NCBI RefSeq assembly: GCF_021311115.1
Contig: NZ_JAJTNP010000006.1
Span: 62,001-126,000 of the forward strand
Direction: 5' to 3'
DNA from: Chryseobacterium gwangjuense
Lineage (GTDB): Bacteria; Bacteroidota; Bacteroidia; Flavobacteriales; Weeksellaceae
Length of the DNA: 64,000 nt
Shown here: positions 1-6,872 of the stretch, in pieces
Numbering within the stretch: position 1 is the stretch's first letter
How the letters are laid out: each line of letters opens with the position of its first letter
Notes under the pieces: generated by a model
Told to the model about the DNA's origin: nothing
Seen by the model: the letters and a program-made list of their open reading frames with translations, nothing else
The model's database searches: none
Made by a program: the position numbers and the translations under genes

Positions 1-188
1 TGAGGTTGATAGCGATACCAGATAAAAGCGATTCCTGCACAGGTGGCCATAAGCATGATATTGGTCATAATGAGCTTCCGAAGATTGTCTTTTTTAAAAC
101 GTTTTAGTTTACTCAATAGCTCTTCCAGACTGGGTTTGTTGGAAGTTTGCTGCTTCCAGATATTTTTAAAATCTATATTAGAATCCAT
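1..188 (-). CDS. Probable membrane partner of ECF sigma factor (partial, runs off window)
   Basis: The reading frame opens inside the end of the sigma-factor gene, overlapping it by 11 bp, and continues past the window edge, so only about 62 residues are visible. The visible part is a charged N-terminal stretch (MDSNIDFKNIW..., then a Lys/Arg-rich segment) followed by a hydrophobic segment starting near residue 40 (IMTNIMLMATCAGIAFIW) that looks like a transmembrane helix. A short cytoplasmic tail plus one helix, translated with an ECF sigma gene, is the usual arrangement of an anti-sigma factor, but no named anti-sigma domain can be recognised from this fragment. The role is inferred from position only. 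Confidence 0.6.
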   Translation of the reverse strand, partial: MDSNIDFKNIWKQQTSNKPSLEELLSKLKRFKKDNLRKLIMTNIMLMATCAGIAFIWYRYQP

Positions 189-648
189 TTTCTTTAAACT
201 TTTTGGTGAGTTTTTCTTTTATTCTGTGAATTTTTACCCGGATATTAGCTTCCGAAAGCCCAACAATATTGGCAATTTCTGCCTGTTTTACTTCTTCCAG
301 TTCCAGAGAAATAATGATACGGTCTGTCTCCGGAAGCTCTGAAATAAATTGATACAGCATCTGGATCTGAGGTTCCAGTGATTCCTGTTTTTTTTCTTCC
401 AGATTGATAGGTAAATCGGTTTTGGTAAATTTTTTTTCTTTCTCTATCTGTCGAAGGCAATTGTTGGAAGCAATTCTGAAAATCCAGGTTCCGATACCGG
501 ATTCATTTCTGAATTTAGGAAGCTGCTGCCATACAATGATGAAGGTTTCCTGTGCCAGATCTTGTGCGAGGTCAGTATTGTTCACATATCCCATACACAA
601 ACGGAATATTTTCTGCCAATAGAGTTCATATATCTCTTCAAACACCAT
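178..648 (-). CDS. ECF-type RNA polymerase sigma factor
   Basis: 156 residues, the normal size of an extracytoplasmic-function sigma-70 factor. Region 2 lies in about residues 5-70 and includes the DLAQDLAQETFIIVWQQL helix with the typical D-x-x-Q-E-T-F signature that contacts core polymerase and the -10 element. Region 4 is in about residues 95-150, where LSEANIRVKIHRIKEKL is the -35-recognition helix-turn-helix. It redirects RNA polymerase to a small regulon, usually in response to envelope signals. The start codon overlaps the stop of the upstream hydrolase gene as TAATG, so the two are probably translationally coupled. The downstream membrane-protein gene overlaps its 3' end and is the likely regulator. 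Confidence 0.9.
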   Translation of the reverse strand: MVFEEIYELYWQKIFRLCMGYVNNTDLAQDLAQETFIIVWQQLPKFRNESGIGTWIFRIASNNCLRQIEKEKKFTKTDLPINLEEKKQESLEPQIQMLYQFISELPETDRIIISLELEEVKQAEIANIVGLSEANIRVKIHRIKEKLTKKFKENGF

Positions 649-1499
649 TATTTCGTGGATAAGAAATTATTTAACTGATTAAAATACCAATCTTTATCGT
701 CATACATGATGAAGTGTAACCCTTTTGATGCGAATTGCATATCTGCAGTTTTTAAATTTTTATATTGGTTTTCAATAGCCGGTTTTAAATTTACAAAATA
801 GGATTCTAACAAAATAAGAGCAGGACATTGTATTGTTTTGATTTTTTCTCGAAGATCGGTATTGGAAAAATCGCAGTACATGGTTGCGAAAGTTTTTCGG
901 TCAGATTTCATACTCCAGCCAACAACAGTTTCCTGCATAGAAGTATCTGCTAAAAGCCGTGGAATAGCGTTCATCTGCATTTGTCTGAACTGTTCATCAG
1001 TCATTGCGGTAAGTGCATTTACAGTCGCAGAGCAGTCGTTGTTTTCATTAGAAGTAAAATTCGGATTTGATAGAGCAGCGAGACAAGGAAGAGTATCTAC
1101 CACTATAATTTTTCTTGCCAAATCGGGATAATCTGCCGCAATGGCAAGAGCAAGACCGCCTCCCATACTGTGACCGATGATAATGGGTTTTTCAATATTG
1201 TTATTTTTTAAATATTCGGCGATGGCTTTTTCCCACTCTTTAAAACTTGCATTGGCATTGGGTTTTATTCCTGCAAATCCTGCCATGGTTAAGGTATAAC
1301 AAGTGAAGTCTTTTTCAAACTTTGCCGTAGTTTCCTTCCATACATCTCCTGAAGAAGCAAATCCAGGAATAAAAACTAAAGACTGTTTGCCTTTTCCTGT
1401 TTTCTTAATTTCAAAAGGATATGTTTTTTCCTGTCCGAAAATATTACAAACAGCTGCAAAAAATAAAATGATAACGAATAAGATTTTGTACTTTTTCAT
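648..1499 (-). CDS. Secreted alpha/beta-fold hydrolase
   Basis: 283 residues starting with a hydrophobic signal peptide (MKKYKILFVIILFFAAVCNI) that ends near FGQ, so the enzyme is probably periplasmic. The nucleophile elbow GHSMGGG is at residues 109-115 with Ser111 as nucleophile. An oxyanion-hole segment FIPGFASSGDVW lies at about 43-54, and a likely catalytic His is in SKGLHFIMYDD near the C terminus. The substrate cannot be read from sequence; the fold covers esterases, lipases and C-C hydrolases. It is the first gene of a three-gene minus-strand operon with the ECF sigma gene, joined by a TAATG stop/start overlap, which is an unusual partner for a sigma factor. Confidence 0.85.
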   Translation of the reverse strand: MKKYKILFVIILFFAAVCNIFGQEKTYPFEIKKTGKGKQSLVFIPGFASSGDVWKETTAKFEKDFTCYTLTMAGFAGIKPNANASFKEWEKAIAEYLKNNNIEKPIIIGHSMGGGLALAIAADYPDLARKIIVVDTLPCLAALSNPNFTSNENNDCSATVNALTAMTDEQFRQMQMNAIPRLLADTSMQETVVGWSMKSDRKTFATMYCDFSNTDLREKIKTIQCPALILLESYFVNLKPAIENQYKNLKTADMQFASKGLHFIMYDDKDWYFNQLNNFLSTK

Positions 1500-1771
1500 G
1501 TTTTCTTAATTTTTAAGGTTTATTTGTCTTTTAGAGACGAACTTTTTAAAAATGTTACACTTATTTTTAAAATTTTTTAAAAATCTTATTTTTTCCTTTG
1601 CAAAAGGGGGTAAAAAGGAGGGTGTTTGGAGAATTTTAAATATTTTTTTGAAAAAAAGATTGCGTGTATGGTAATTATATAGCGGTAAATTACTAAATTT
1701 ATTAAATAATTAATCTTTTTGTTTAATTATTGAGAGTGAAATGTATTTTAAATTAAATTCAAAAAATATAG

Positions 1772-1984
1772 ATGAAGAATATCCAGGATGAATTTCAGGT
1801 TTTTAAAGATGAACTGAGAAAATTAAATATCGATGTGCAGAAAGTAGTAAAAGTAGGAAACGGAAGTATGGATTTCCATGAAGTTTTTTATAAGTCACCC
1901 AGATACGAAGATGTAAAGAGTGTGTATGTTCAACGACATAATCTAGACCATATTTTAGAAAAGTTTAAACAAGCTTATCATTAA
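1772..1984 (+). CDS. Small hypothetical protein (70 aa)
   Basis: A stand-alone 70-residue ORF (MKNIQDEFQVFKDELRKL...) rich in charged residues, predicted soluble and mostly helical, with no signal peptide or membrane segment. I do not recognise a family. It is supported as a gene because it sits alone on the plus strand between two minus-strand genes and is followed 7 bp after its stop by a strong hairpin terminator. The 270 bp before it are very AT-rich and hold no other ORF; no perfect TAnnTTTG box is obvious there. Confidence 0.6.
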   Translation: MKNIQDEFQVFKDELRKLNIDVQKVVKVGNGSMDFHEVFYKSPRYEDVKSVYVQRHNLDHILEKFKQAYH

Positions 1985-1990
1985 AAATAA

Positions 1991-2023
1991 ACGGTGCGGC
2001 TCAGAGAATCTGAGCCGCACCGT
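1991..2023. terminator. Bidirectional hairpin terminator
   Basis: Perfect 15-bp stem (ACGGTGCGGCTCAGA and its complement) with a GAA loop, lying between the converging 70-aa gene and the kgtP-like gene. It has only a weak T-run on either side but is far stronger than chance. Confidence 0.8.
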
Positions 2024-2044
2024 TGTTATAGCTATTGAGTAAGA

Positions 2045-3337
2045 TCAATCTTTATCCAATGTAGAAGTTTCTTTAGTATCTTTCATTCCGGCGTACACTA
2101 CCAATGAAAAGAAGATACAAATAGTAATGTACCAGTAAAAATAATATTCCACATTGGCCTGTTTGAACCAAAGCGCAATATATTCCGCTGTTCCGCCAAA
2201 GATAGCAACTGTTAAAGCATAAGGCAATCCAACTCCTAAAGCTCTCACTTCGGAAGGGAAAAGTTCAGCTTTTACCACTGCATTAATAGATGTATAGCCA
2301 CTTACAATAATCAATGCAGCCATGATTAAGAAAAACGCACCCCACATTGAAGTGGTTGTACTTAAAGCATTCAATAAAGGATAAGTGAAAACAGTTCCTA
2401 AAATTCCGAAGCTCAATAATAAAGGTCTTCTTCCTATTTTATCTGATAAAGCTCCGAAAACCGGCTGTAAACAAGCAAAAATAAATAGTGAAATAAAAGA
2501 AATTAGGGTGGATTCTTCTTTTGTAAGATGAACGGTATTCACCAAAAACTTCTGCATATAGGTGGTGTAAGTGTAAAATGCCAATGTTCCGCCTAAAGTC
2601 AATCCTACAACTGTTAATAAGGCTTTGGGATGTTTTAATAATTCTTTGATGGAACCTTTTTTCTTTTCGCTGAGGTCTTTTTTATTTTCAAAAGCTTCGG
2701 TTTCATGGAGGTTTGCCCTTAAATATAAGGCAATCACAGACAATAAAGCTCCGATTACAAAAGGAATTCTCCATCCCCAATCTTCAAGCTGAGCTTCTGT
2801 TAATAGTAATTTTTGTAAAATCAGTTGAATTCCCAATGCAATTAATTGTCCTCCAATTAACGTTACATATTGAAAACTTGAATAGAATCCTCTTCGGTCA
2901 CTGGTCGCCATTTCGCTGAGGTAGGTTGCCGAAACGCCATACTCTCCACCAACACTCAAACCTTGTAATAATCTTGCGACCAGCAATAATATTGGTGCTA
3001 AAACACCAATCGTTTTATAAGTGGGAGTCAGGGCAATTAATAAAGAGCCAAAAGACATCAGCAAAACGGAAAGAGTCATCGCTTTTTTTCTCCCGATTCT
3101 ATCGGCAATACTTCCGAAAAGCCAACCTCCCACAGGGCGCATTAAAAAACCGACAGCAAAAATTCCTGCGGTATTTAAAAGTTGTGCTGTAAGATCCGAA
3201 TCCGGAAAAAACGAATTTGAAAAATAAATGGCAAATGCAGCATAGGCATACCAATCGTACCATTCTACGAGATTTCCTATGGATCCGCCTACGATCGCTT
3301 TGATTCTTTGAGCGGTGGTGATCTGTGATGAATTCAT
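2045..3337 (-). CDS. kgtP: MFS dicarboxylate:proton symporter, KgtP-like (MHS family)
   Basis: 430 residues with about 12 hydrophobic segments. The N terminus GNLVEWYDWYAYAAFAIYF, the loop 2-3 signature GSIADRIGRKKAM, and the stretches LLQGLSVGGEYG and SSFQYVTLIGGQL match the metabolite:H+ symporter branch of the major facilitator superfamily and closely resemble E. coli KgtP (alpha-ketoglutarate permease). A second GALSDKIGRRPLL motif marks the 8-9 loop. It probably imports alpha-ketoglutarate or a related organic acid across the inner membrane using the proton gradient. Shikimate or proline/betaine members of the same branch are alternatives. It is monocistronic, bounded by hairpin terminators on both sides. 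Confidence 0.85.
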   Translation of the reverse strand: MNSSQITTAQRIKAIVGGSIGNLVEWYDWYAYAAFAIYFSNSFFPDSDLTAQLLNTAGIFAVGFLMRPVGGWLFGSIADRIGRKKAMTLSVLLMSFGSLLIALTPTYKTIGVLAPILLLVARLLQGLSVGGEYGVSATYLSEMATSDRRGFYSSFQYVTLIGGQLIALGIQLILQKLLLTEAQLEDWGWRIPFVIGALLSVIALYLRANLHETEAFENKKDLSEKKKGSIKELLKHPKALLTVVGLTLGGTLAFYTYTTYMQKFLVNTVHLTKEESTLISFISLFIFACLQPVFGALSDKIGRRPLLLSFGILGTVFTYPLLNALSTTTSMWGAFFLIMAALIIVSGYTSINAVVKAELFPSEVRALGVGLPYALTVAIFGGTAEYIALWFKQANVEYYFYWYITICIFFSLVVYAGMKDTKETSTLDKD

Positions 3338-3416
3338 GTGCTGAAGATATTTCTTTTTCGTTTAAATATCAAAACCATTATGATAAGAATCAGAATAAAA
3401 ATTATAGTTAAAAAGA

Positions 3417-3440
3417 AAACCGTCCAAAAAAGAACGGTTT
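3417..3440 (-). terminator. Intrinsic terminator of the DUF3575-like gene
   Basis: In the minus-strand RNA a 9-bp stem (AAACCGUUC/GGACGGUUU, one U-G wobble) with a U-rich loop is followed by a pyrimidine-rich tract. It is a member of the recurrent AAACCG terminator family of this window. Confidence 0.8.
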
Positions 3441-3464
3441 CAAAAAATATTCAAATAAAATTTT

Positions 3465-4217
3465 CTAAAATCTAAATCCTAAAGACAATCCACTTCTAAA
3501 GCCAGCCCATGGTCCGTCTACTTTTACTCTGGCTCCGTTGGCGTTGGTTTCTACGGTGTATTTCACATAAGGAATGTCGAGATCTTCTATTTCTTTTTTC
3601 AGTTGAGCCTGCATATCGGGTGTCAAAACGACATCGCTGGTCATGGTAAAGTCTCCTTTTCCTGCTCCGTAATGGGCTCCTGCAATCCAGAAATCCAATA
3701 CTAAATTTTGATTTTTTGTGAGAAAAAACTGTACACCGACCATTAAACCTCCGCTGTTTCCGTTCGTATTTCCAAAACCTTTTATAGGGATTTGAAAGGT
3801 ATTTCCATTAAGCCTGTAATCATAATAAAAATCGAAAGTGTTAGAAGTTACTTTTGAATAGCGGTAATATGGAGCAAAATAAAATCCTTTACCATATCCA
3901 TGACCAATATAGAAACGAGGTTCTATGGTGAAATTAAATGCTTTTACTTCAAGATTCTGAAATCTTTTTTCATCGTCATCATTCAAAAAAGAATTGATAA
4001 AAGGAACTTTTCCTTCCGGCATTGTTCCAAATCCCATATTGATCGAAAGCCTTTGGTTGAACGCTCTTTCATAAGAAAGATTGATGTTTCTGAAAGCATA
4101 AGCTGTAACATTCGTTTTCACGATATTCATCTTCTCTGAAGATACAGCTCCTGATTCTTCCTGTGCTTGTATTCCCGAAAAAATAAAACAAAGAAGGAGA
4201 ATGAAATATTTTTTCAT
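3465..4217 (-). CDS. Outer-membrane beta-barrel-type protein, DUF3575-like
   Basis: 250 residues with a cleavable signal peptide (MKKYFILLLCFIFSGIQAQ). The body contains alternating short beta-like strands (NVTAYAFRNINLSYERAF, RFYIGHGYGKGFYFAPYYRY) and ends in an aromatic residue (SGLSLGFRF), the hallmark of an outer-membrane barrel recognised by BAM. The early strand motif and overall length resemble DUF3575 proteins common in Bacteroidota. Function is unknown; these are usually annotated as hypothetical or porin-like proteins. It is monocistronic with its own terminator. Confidence 0.65.
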   Translation of the reverse strand: MKKYFILLLCFIFSGIQAQEESGAVSSEKMNIVKTNVTAYAFRNINLSYERAFNQRLSINMGFGTMPEGKVPFINSFLNDDDEKRFQNLEVKAFNFTIEPRFYIGHGYGKGFYFAPYYRYSKVTSNTFDFYYDYRLNGNTFQIPIKGFGNTNGNSGGLMVGVQFFLTKNQNLVLDFWIAGAHYGAGKGDFTMTSDVVLTPDMQAQLKKEIEDLDIPYVKYTVETNANGARVKVDGPWAGFRSGLSLGFRF

Positions 4218-4354
4218 GATTTTATATTTTAAGATGTTGGTATTAAAACGGAATGCAAAAAACGGGCAAATTTCTAACAGTTATCCGATTTAACCCATTA
4301 GATAAGGTTTCAGAAAGTAAATTCGTGAAAAATATTTATTGTTTTATGAATTTT

Positions 4355-5353
4355 CTACTTTTTAATCAGTTTGGTTGTTTCTGCTGGAGCATCTTTTCCT
4401 GAAACTTCAATAAAATAGGCAGCAGGTGGTAAGTCAGAAATCTGTATTTTTCCTGAGTGGATGTCTGCGGTTTTTACCAGTTTTCCATCTAAGCTATATA
4501 CTTTTGCTGTTGAATACGATTTTGTTTCTCCTTGAAATTGAATGAAATCTTGTGCGGGATTAGGATAGATCTTAAAGTTTTGTTTTTTTACTAAGTTGTC
4601 ATTTACTGCTAAAAAAACTTCGTTTAGAGCTTGGGCTCCGCTGGTTGTCTGGTTAATGCTCAATATCGGAACGTTGAGTGTTCCATTGGTAGAACTTAGT
4701 AAGGGAAATTTGTGAACGCTGTCAAAATAGGTATATGCTGTATTTACAACAGTTCCGATAGGGATAAGATAGTTGACATCTGTAGATTGATATAAGTTGA
4801 AATTCTGAACCGATTTTATTCTTAAAACATTGGTGTAGGTTTTCGGACCCACATTCAGAGTTCCTGAAGCATCTGCTGTCGTTACAATGGTTCCTTTAAA
4901 TAATCCAGAAGCTGCTGTTGAAGTAAAAGTTCCTTTTGCGGTATCAGAGTTGGTATATCCAAAACTTGCAGGATAGGTAATAAATGTTCCGTTATCGGCA
5001 GCAAAATTTAAAGTAGCATCCGGAGTAATCACGCCCGTAATTTCAAGCTTGGTCGCTGAGGCTTTATATAAAATAGAATTCCCTGTGTCAATCATTTTTA
5101 TGGTAGAACCGGGGTATGTAGTAATTTCAGAAGGAGTAGGAGCAATATAAGTTACCTGCGAAGCCGCTCCTTGTGTCAAAGATGCGTTGTTGAAGGTTGT
5201 ATTGGCTCCTGTTGCAGAATTATCAACCGTTCCGTTGACCACAAAATTATTCACAATATCACCTACAAGAGGGTCGTTAAATGCTTTCGTAATGATAGTT
5301 TGCGCTGAACATAAACCAGAAAACGCAAGCATAAAAAGTAGTGTTTTTTTCAT
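4355..5353 (-). CDS. T9SS-secreted protein with type A sorting domain
   Basis: I place the start at the internal Met that begins MKKTLLFMLAFSGLCSAQ, a normal signal peptide, rather than five codons upstream; this gives 332 residues. The middle is low in charge and rich in Thr, Ala and Asn, as in secreted beta-sandwich proteins, with no recognised catalytic motif. The last 75 or so residues carry the type IX secretion sorting domain: FKIYPNPAQDFIQF, then KVYSLDGKLVK, ISDLPPAAYFIEV and a terminal KLIKK. It should cross the outer membrane through T9SS and be released or anchored to the surface. No obvious terminator follows it. Confidence 0.85.
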   Translation of the reverse strand: MKKTLLFMLAFSGLCSAQTIITKAFNDPLVGDIVNNFVVNGTVDNSATGANTTFNNASLTQGAASQVTYIAPTPSEITTYPGSTIKMIDTGNSILYKASATKLEITGVITPDATLNFAADNGTFITYPASFGYTNSDTAKGTFTSTAASGLFKGTIVTTADASGTLNVGPKTYTNVLRIKSVQNFNLYQSTDVNYLIPIGTVVNTAYTYFDSVHKFPLLSSTNGTLNVPILSINQTTSGAQALNEVFLAVNDNLVKKQNFKIYPNPAQDFIQFQGETKSYSTAKVYSLDGKLVKTADIHSGKIQISDLPPAAYFIEVSGKDAPAETTKLIKK

Positions 5354-5448
5354 GATTAGAAATTTCAATAAATATAATTAAAAACTCGGGTTTGAAAATA
5401 TATTTTATTTAATCATAATTTGATTTTAATGATAAGTCAAAAAGTAAA

Positions 5449-5471
5449 GCCGTTCAAAATTATTGAACGGC
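5449..5471 (-). terminator. Terminator of ribB
   Basis: Perfect 9-bp inverted repeat (GCCGTTCAA / TTGAACGGC) with a 5-nt AT loop, starting 28 bp beyond the ribB stop and followed on the minus strand by TTTACTTTTTG. Confidence 0.75.
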
Positions 5472-5498
5472 CTTTTCTGTGCGCTAAATTTTTTTATT

Positions 5499-6149
5499 TT
5501 AATTTTGGCTGATTAACATTGTACGATAATGATAAATATCGTCGATGGTCACCACGGTCATTTCTTTTTTTTCTGCAAAATCTACAATTTCAGGAAGCCT
5601 TGCCATGGTTCCATCTTCGTTGGTCAGTTCACAAAGTACAGCATCATCTCCCAGGTTGGCAAGCTGCACTAAATCTACACTTCCTTCTGTATGGCCACGT
5701 CTTTCAAAGACACCATTTTTTCTGGCAACTAAAGGGAAAACATGTCCCGGACTTGCAATATGGTCTGCCAAAGCATGTTCTGCAATAGCAGTTTTAATGG
5801 TTGTCACACGATCTTTCGCAGAAACTCCGGATTCTACTCCTTCTTTTGCTTCTATGGAAATGGTAAATGCAGTTTGATTTTTAGAATTGTTGGTTTCTAC
5901 CATCGGACGAAGATTGAGATGCTTGCTTTTCTCTTCAGAAATACATAAACAAACGATTCCACTGCATTCGCGGATCAAAAGTGCCATGTCTTTTTCTGTG
6001 ATGGTAGAGGCGGGAAAGATGATATCGCCTTCGTTTTCGCGGTTTTCATCATCTACTAAAAGAATTCCTTTGCCTTGTTGTAATGTAAGAAGTGCTTTTT
6101 CTACACGTTCTATCGGACTTGCTCCGAATTTTTCTAATAATTTTTCCAT
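5499..6149 (-). CDS. ribB: 3,4-dihydroxy-2-butanone-4-phosphate synthase
   Basis: 216 residues, the length of stand-alone RibB. It converts ribulose 5-phosphate to L-3,4-dihydroxy-2-butanone 4-phosphate and formate, the four-carbon precursor of riboflavin's xylene ring. The acidic metal/substrate loop [15 protein letters not shown] (about residues 37-51), [25 protein letters not shown] and [11 protein letters not shown] contain the conserved catalytic residues. Sequence order and length match E. coli RibB; there is no GTP cyclohydrolase II (RibA) extension. It is monocistronic and preceded by an FMN riboswitch, so it should be shut down when FMN is plentiful. No other rib gene lies in the window. 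Confidence 0.95.
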   Translation of the reverse strand: MEKLLEKFGASPIERVEKALLTLQQGKGILLVDDENRENEGDIIFPASTITEKDMALLIRECSGIVCLCISEEKSKHLNLRPMVETNNSKNQTAFTISIEAKEGVESGVSAKDRVTTIKTAIAEHALADHIASPGHVFPLVARKNGVFERRGHTEGSVDLVQLANLGDDAVLCELTNEDGTMARLPEIVDFAEKKEMTVVTIDDIYHYRTMLISQN

Positions 6150-6209
6150 GTTATTTTACTTTTAAAAGTTAAAATACACTTCGGTACATGGAAATGAAAT
6201 ACAACACAA

Positions 6210-6231
6210 TGAGTCTATCGAAATAGTCTCA
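6210..6231 (-). promoter_or_regulatory. UUCG hairpin in riboswitch expression platform
   Basis: Between the FMN aptamer and the ribB start the minus-strand RNA has TGAG-A-CTAT-TTCG-ATAG-A-CTCA: a stem with one A-A mismatch closed by a UUCG tetraloop. It ends about 60 nt before the ATG and has no U-run after it. It is a plausible part of the switching platform but not a classical terminator. Confidence 0.45.
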
Positions 6232-6243
6232 CTGATTGTTTCA

Positions 6244-6367
6244 TTTTCTTCTCCCATCCAGACTCTAACTGTCGGTTTTGGAATTTCACCAAATCAGTCC
6301 TCTCAAAAAAGAAAGGAGTCGCGGACTGTAACCGCCGGTAGGGAATTGCACCCTGCCCCGAAGAAAA
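6244..6367 (-). promoter_or_regulatory. FMN riboswitch (RFN element)
   Basis: The minus-strand RNA shows the conserved RFN core: CUUCGGGGCAGGGUG, then AAUUCCCUACCGGCGG, AGUCCGCGACUC, a GGACUGAUUUGGUG segment, AAUUCC..ACCGACAG and finally AGUCUGGAUGGGAGAAG. The closing P1 helix is 8 bp (UUUUCUUC with GAAGAAAA). The order and spacing of the conserved blocks leave little doubt. It sits about 95 nt upstream of the ribB start in the same direction and senses flavin mononucleotide. Confidence 0.95.
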
Positions 6368-6458
6368 CTTATACTAAGTTTTACTGTATGTCTTGTTTAA
6401 ATTTTTAATTCATTAATTTTTTGTTTAACGCACAGACTGCTAATTTCGGAATTATTAT

Positions 6459-6812
6459 TTATTTTCTCAAGATTTTCTCCATAGATTTTCCTTTTGCCAA
6501 TTCATCGATCAGTTTATCGAGATAGCGGATGTTTCTCATAAGCTCTTCTTCAATTTCTTCAACACGATATCCACAGATAACGCCTTTTATCAATGAAACA
6601 TTAGGATTGATTTGAGGAGCTTGTTCAAAAAAGTCTTTGAAATTGGTTTTGTTTTCCAAGATTTCCTGAAAACTTTTTTCGTCATAACCGGTTAACCAAA
6701 AAATAATTTCGTGCACTTCTTCTTTGGTGCGGCCTTTCTTTTCTGCTTTTGTGATATAGTGAGGATAAACTCCTGCAAAGGACATTTTATAGACTCTTTC
6801 GTTATTTTTCAT
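6459..6812 (-). CDS. DUF2200 domain-containing protein
   Basis: 117 residues. The whole chain fits DUF2200, with the family's core [40 protein letters not shown] and [18 protein letters not shown] blocks (here [20 protein letters not shown]). It is predicted cytoplasmic and alpha-helical, and its biochemical function is unknown. The C-terminal third is a charged amphipathic helix. It is a single gene preceded by a separate M48-peptidase unit that ends in its own terminator. Confidence 0.85.
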   Translation of the reverse strand: MKNNERVYKMSFAGVYPHYITKAEKKGRTKEEVHEIIFWLTGYDEKSFQEILENKTNFKDFFEQAPQINPNVSLIKGVICGYRVEEIEEELMRNIRYLDKLIDELAKGKSMEKILRK

Positions 6813-6845
6813 TGTTAAAAATTTGATGTGGTAAAAATAAAAAAA

Positions 6846-6865
6846 CGCTCTAAAAAATCAGAGCG
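6846..6865 (-). terminator. Intrinsic terminator of the M48 peptidase gene
   Basis: Minus-strand RNA stem CGCUCU/AGAGCG with an 8-nt U-rich loop, followed by seven U residues, just after the M48 stop codon. Confidence 0.9.
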
Positions 6866-6872
6866 GTACTTC

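Noticed and set aside
5519..6165. Several open frames antisense to ribB
   Set aside because: They mirror a conserved enzyme gene and show no family features or promoter.
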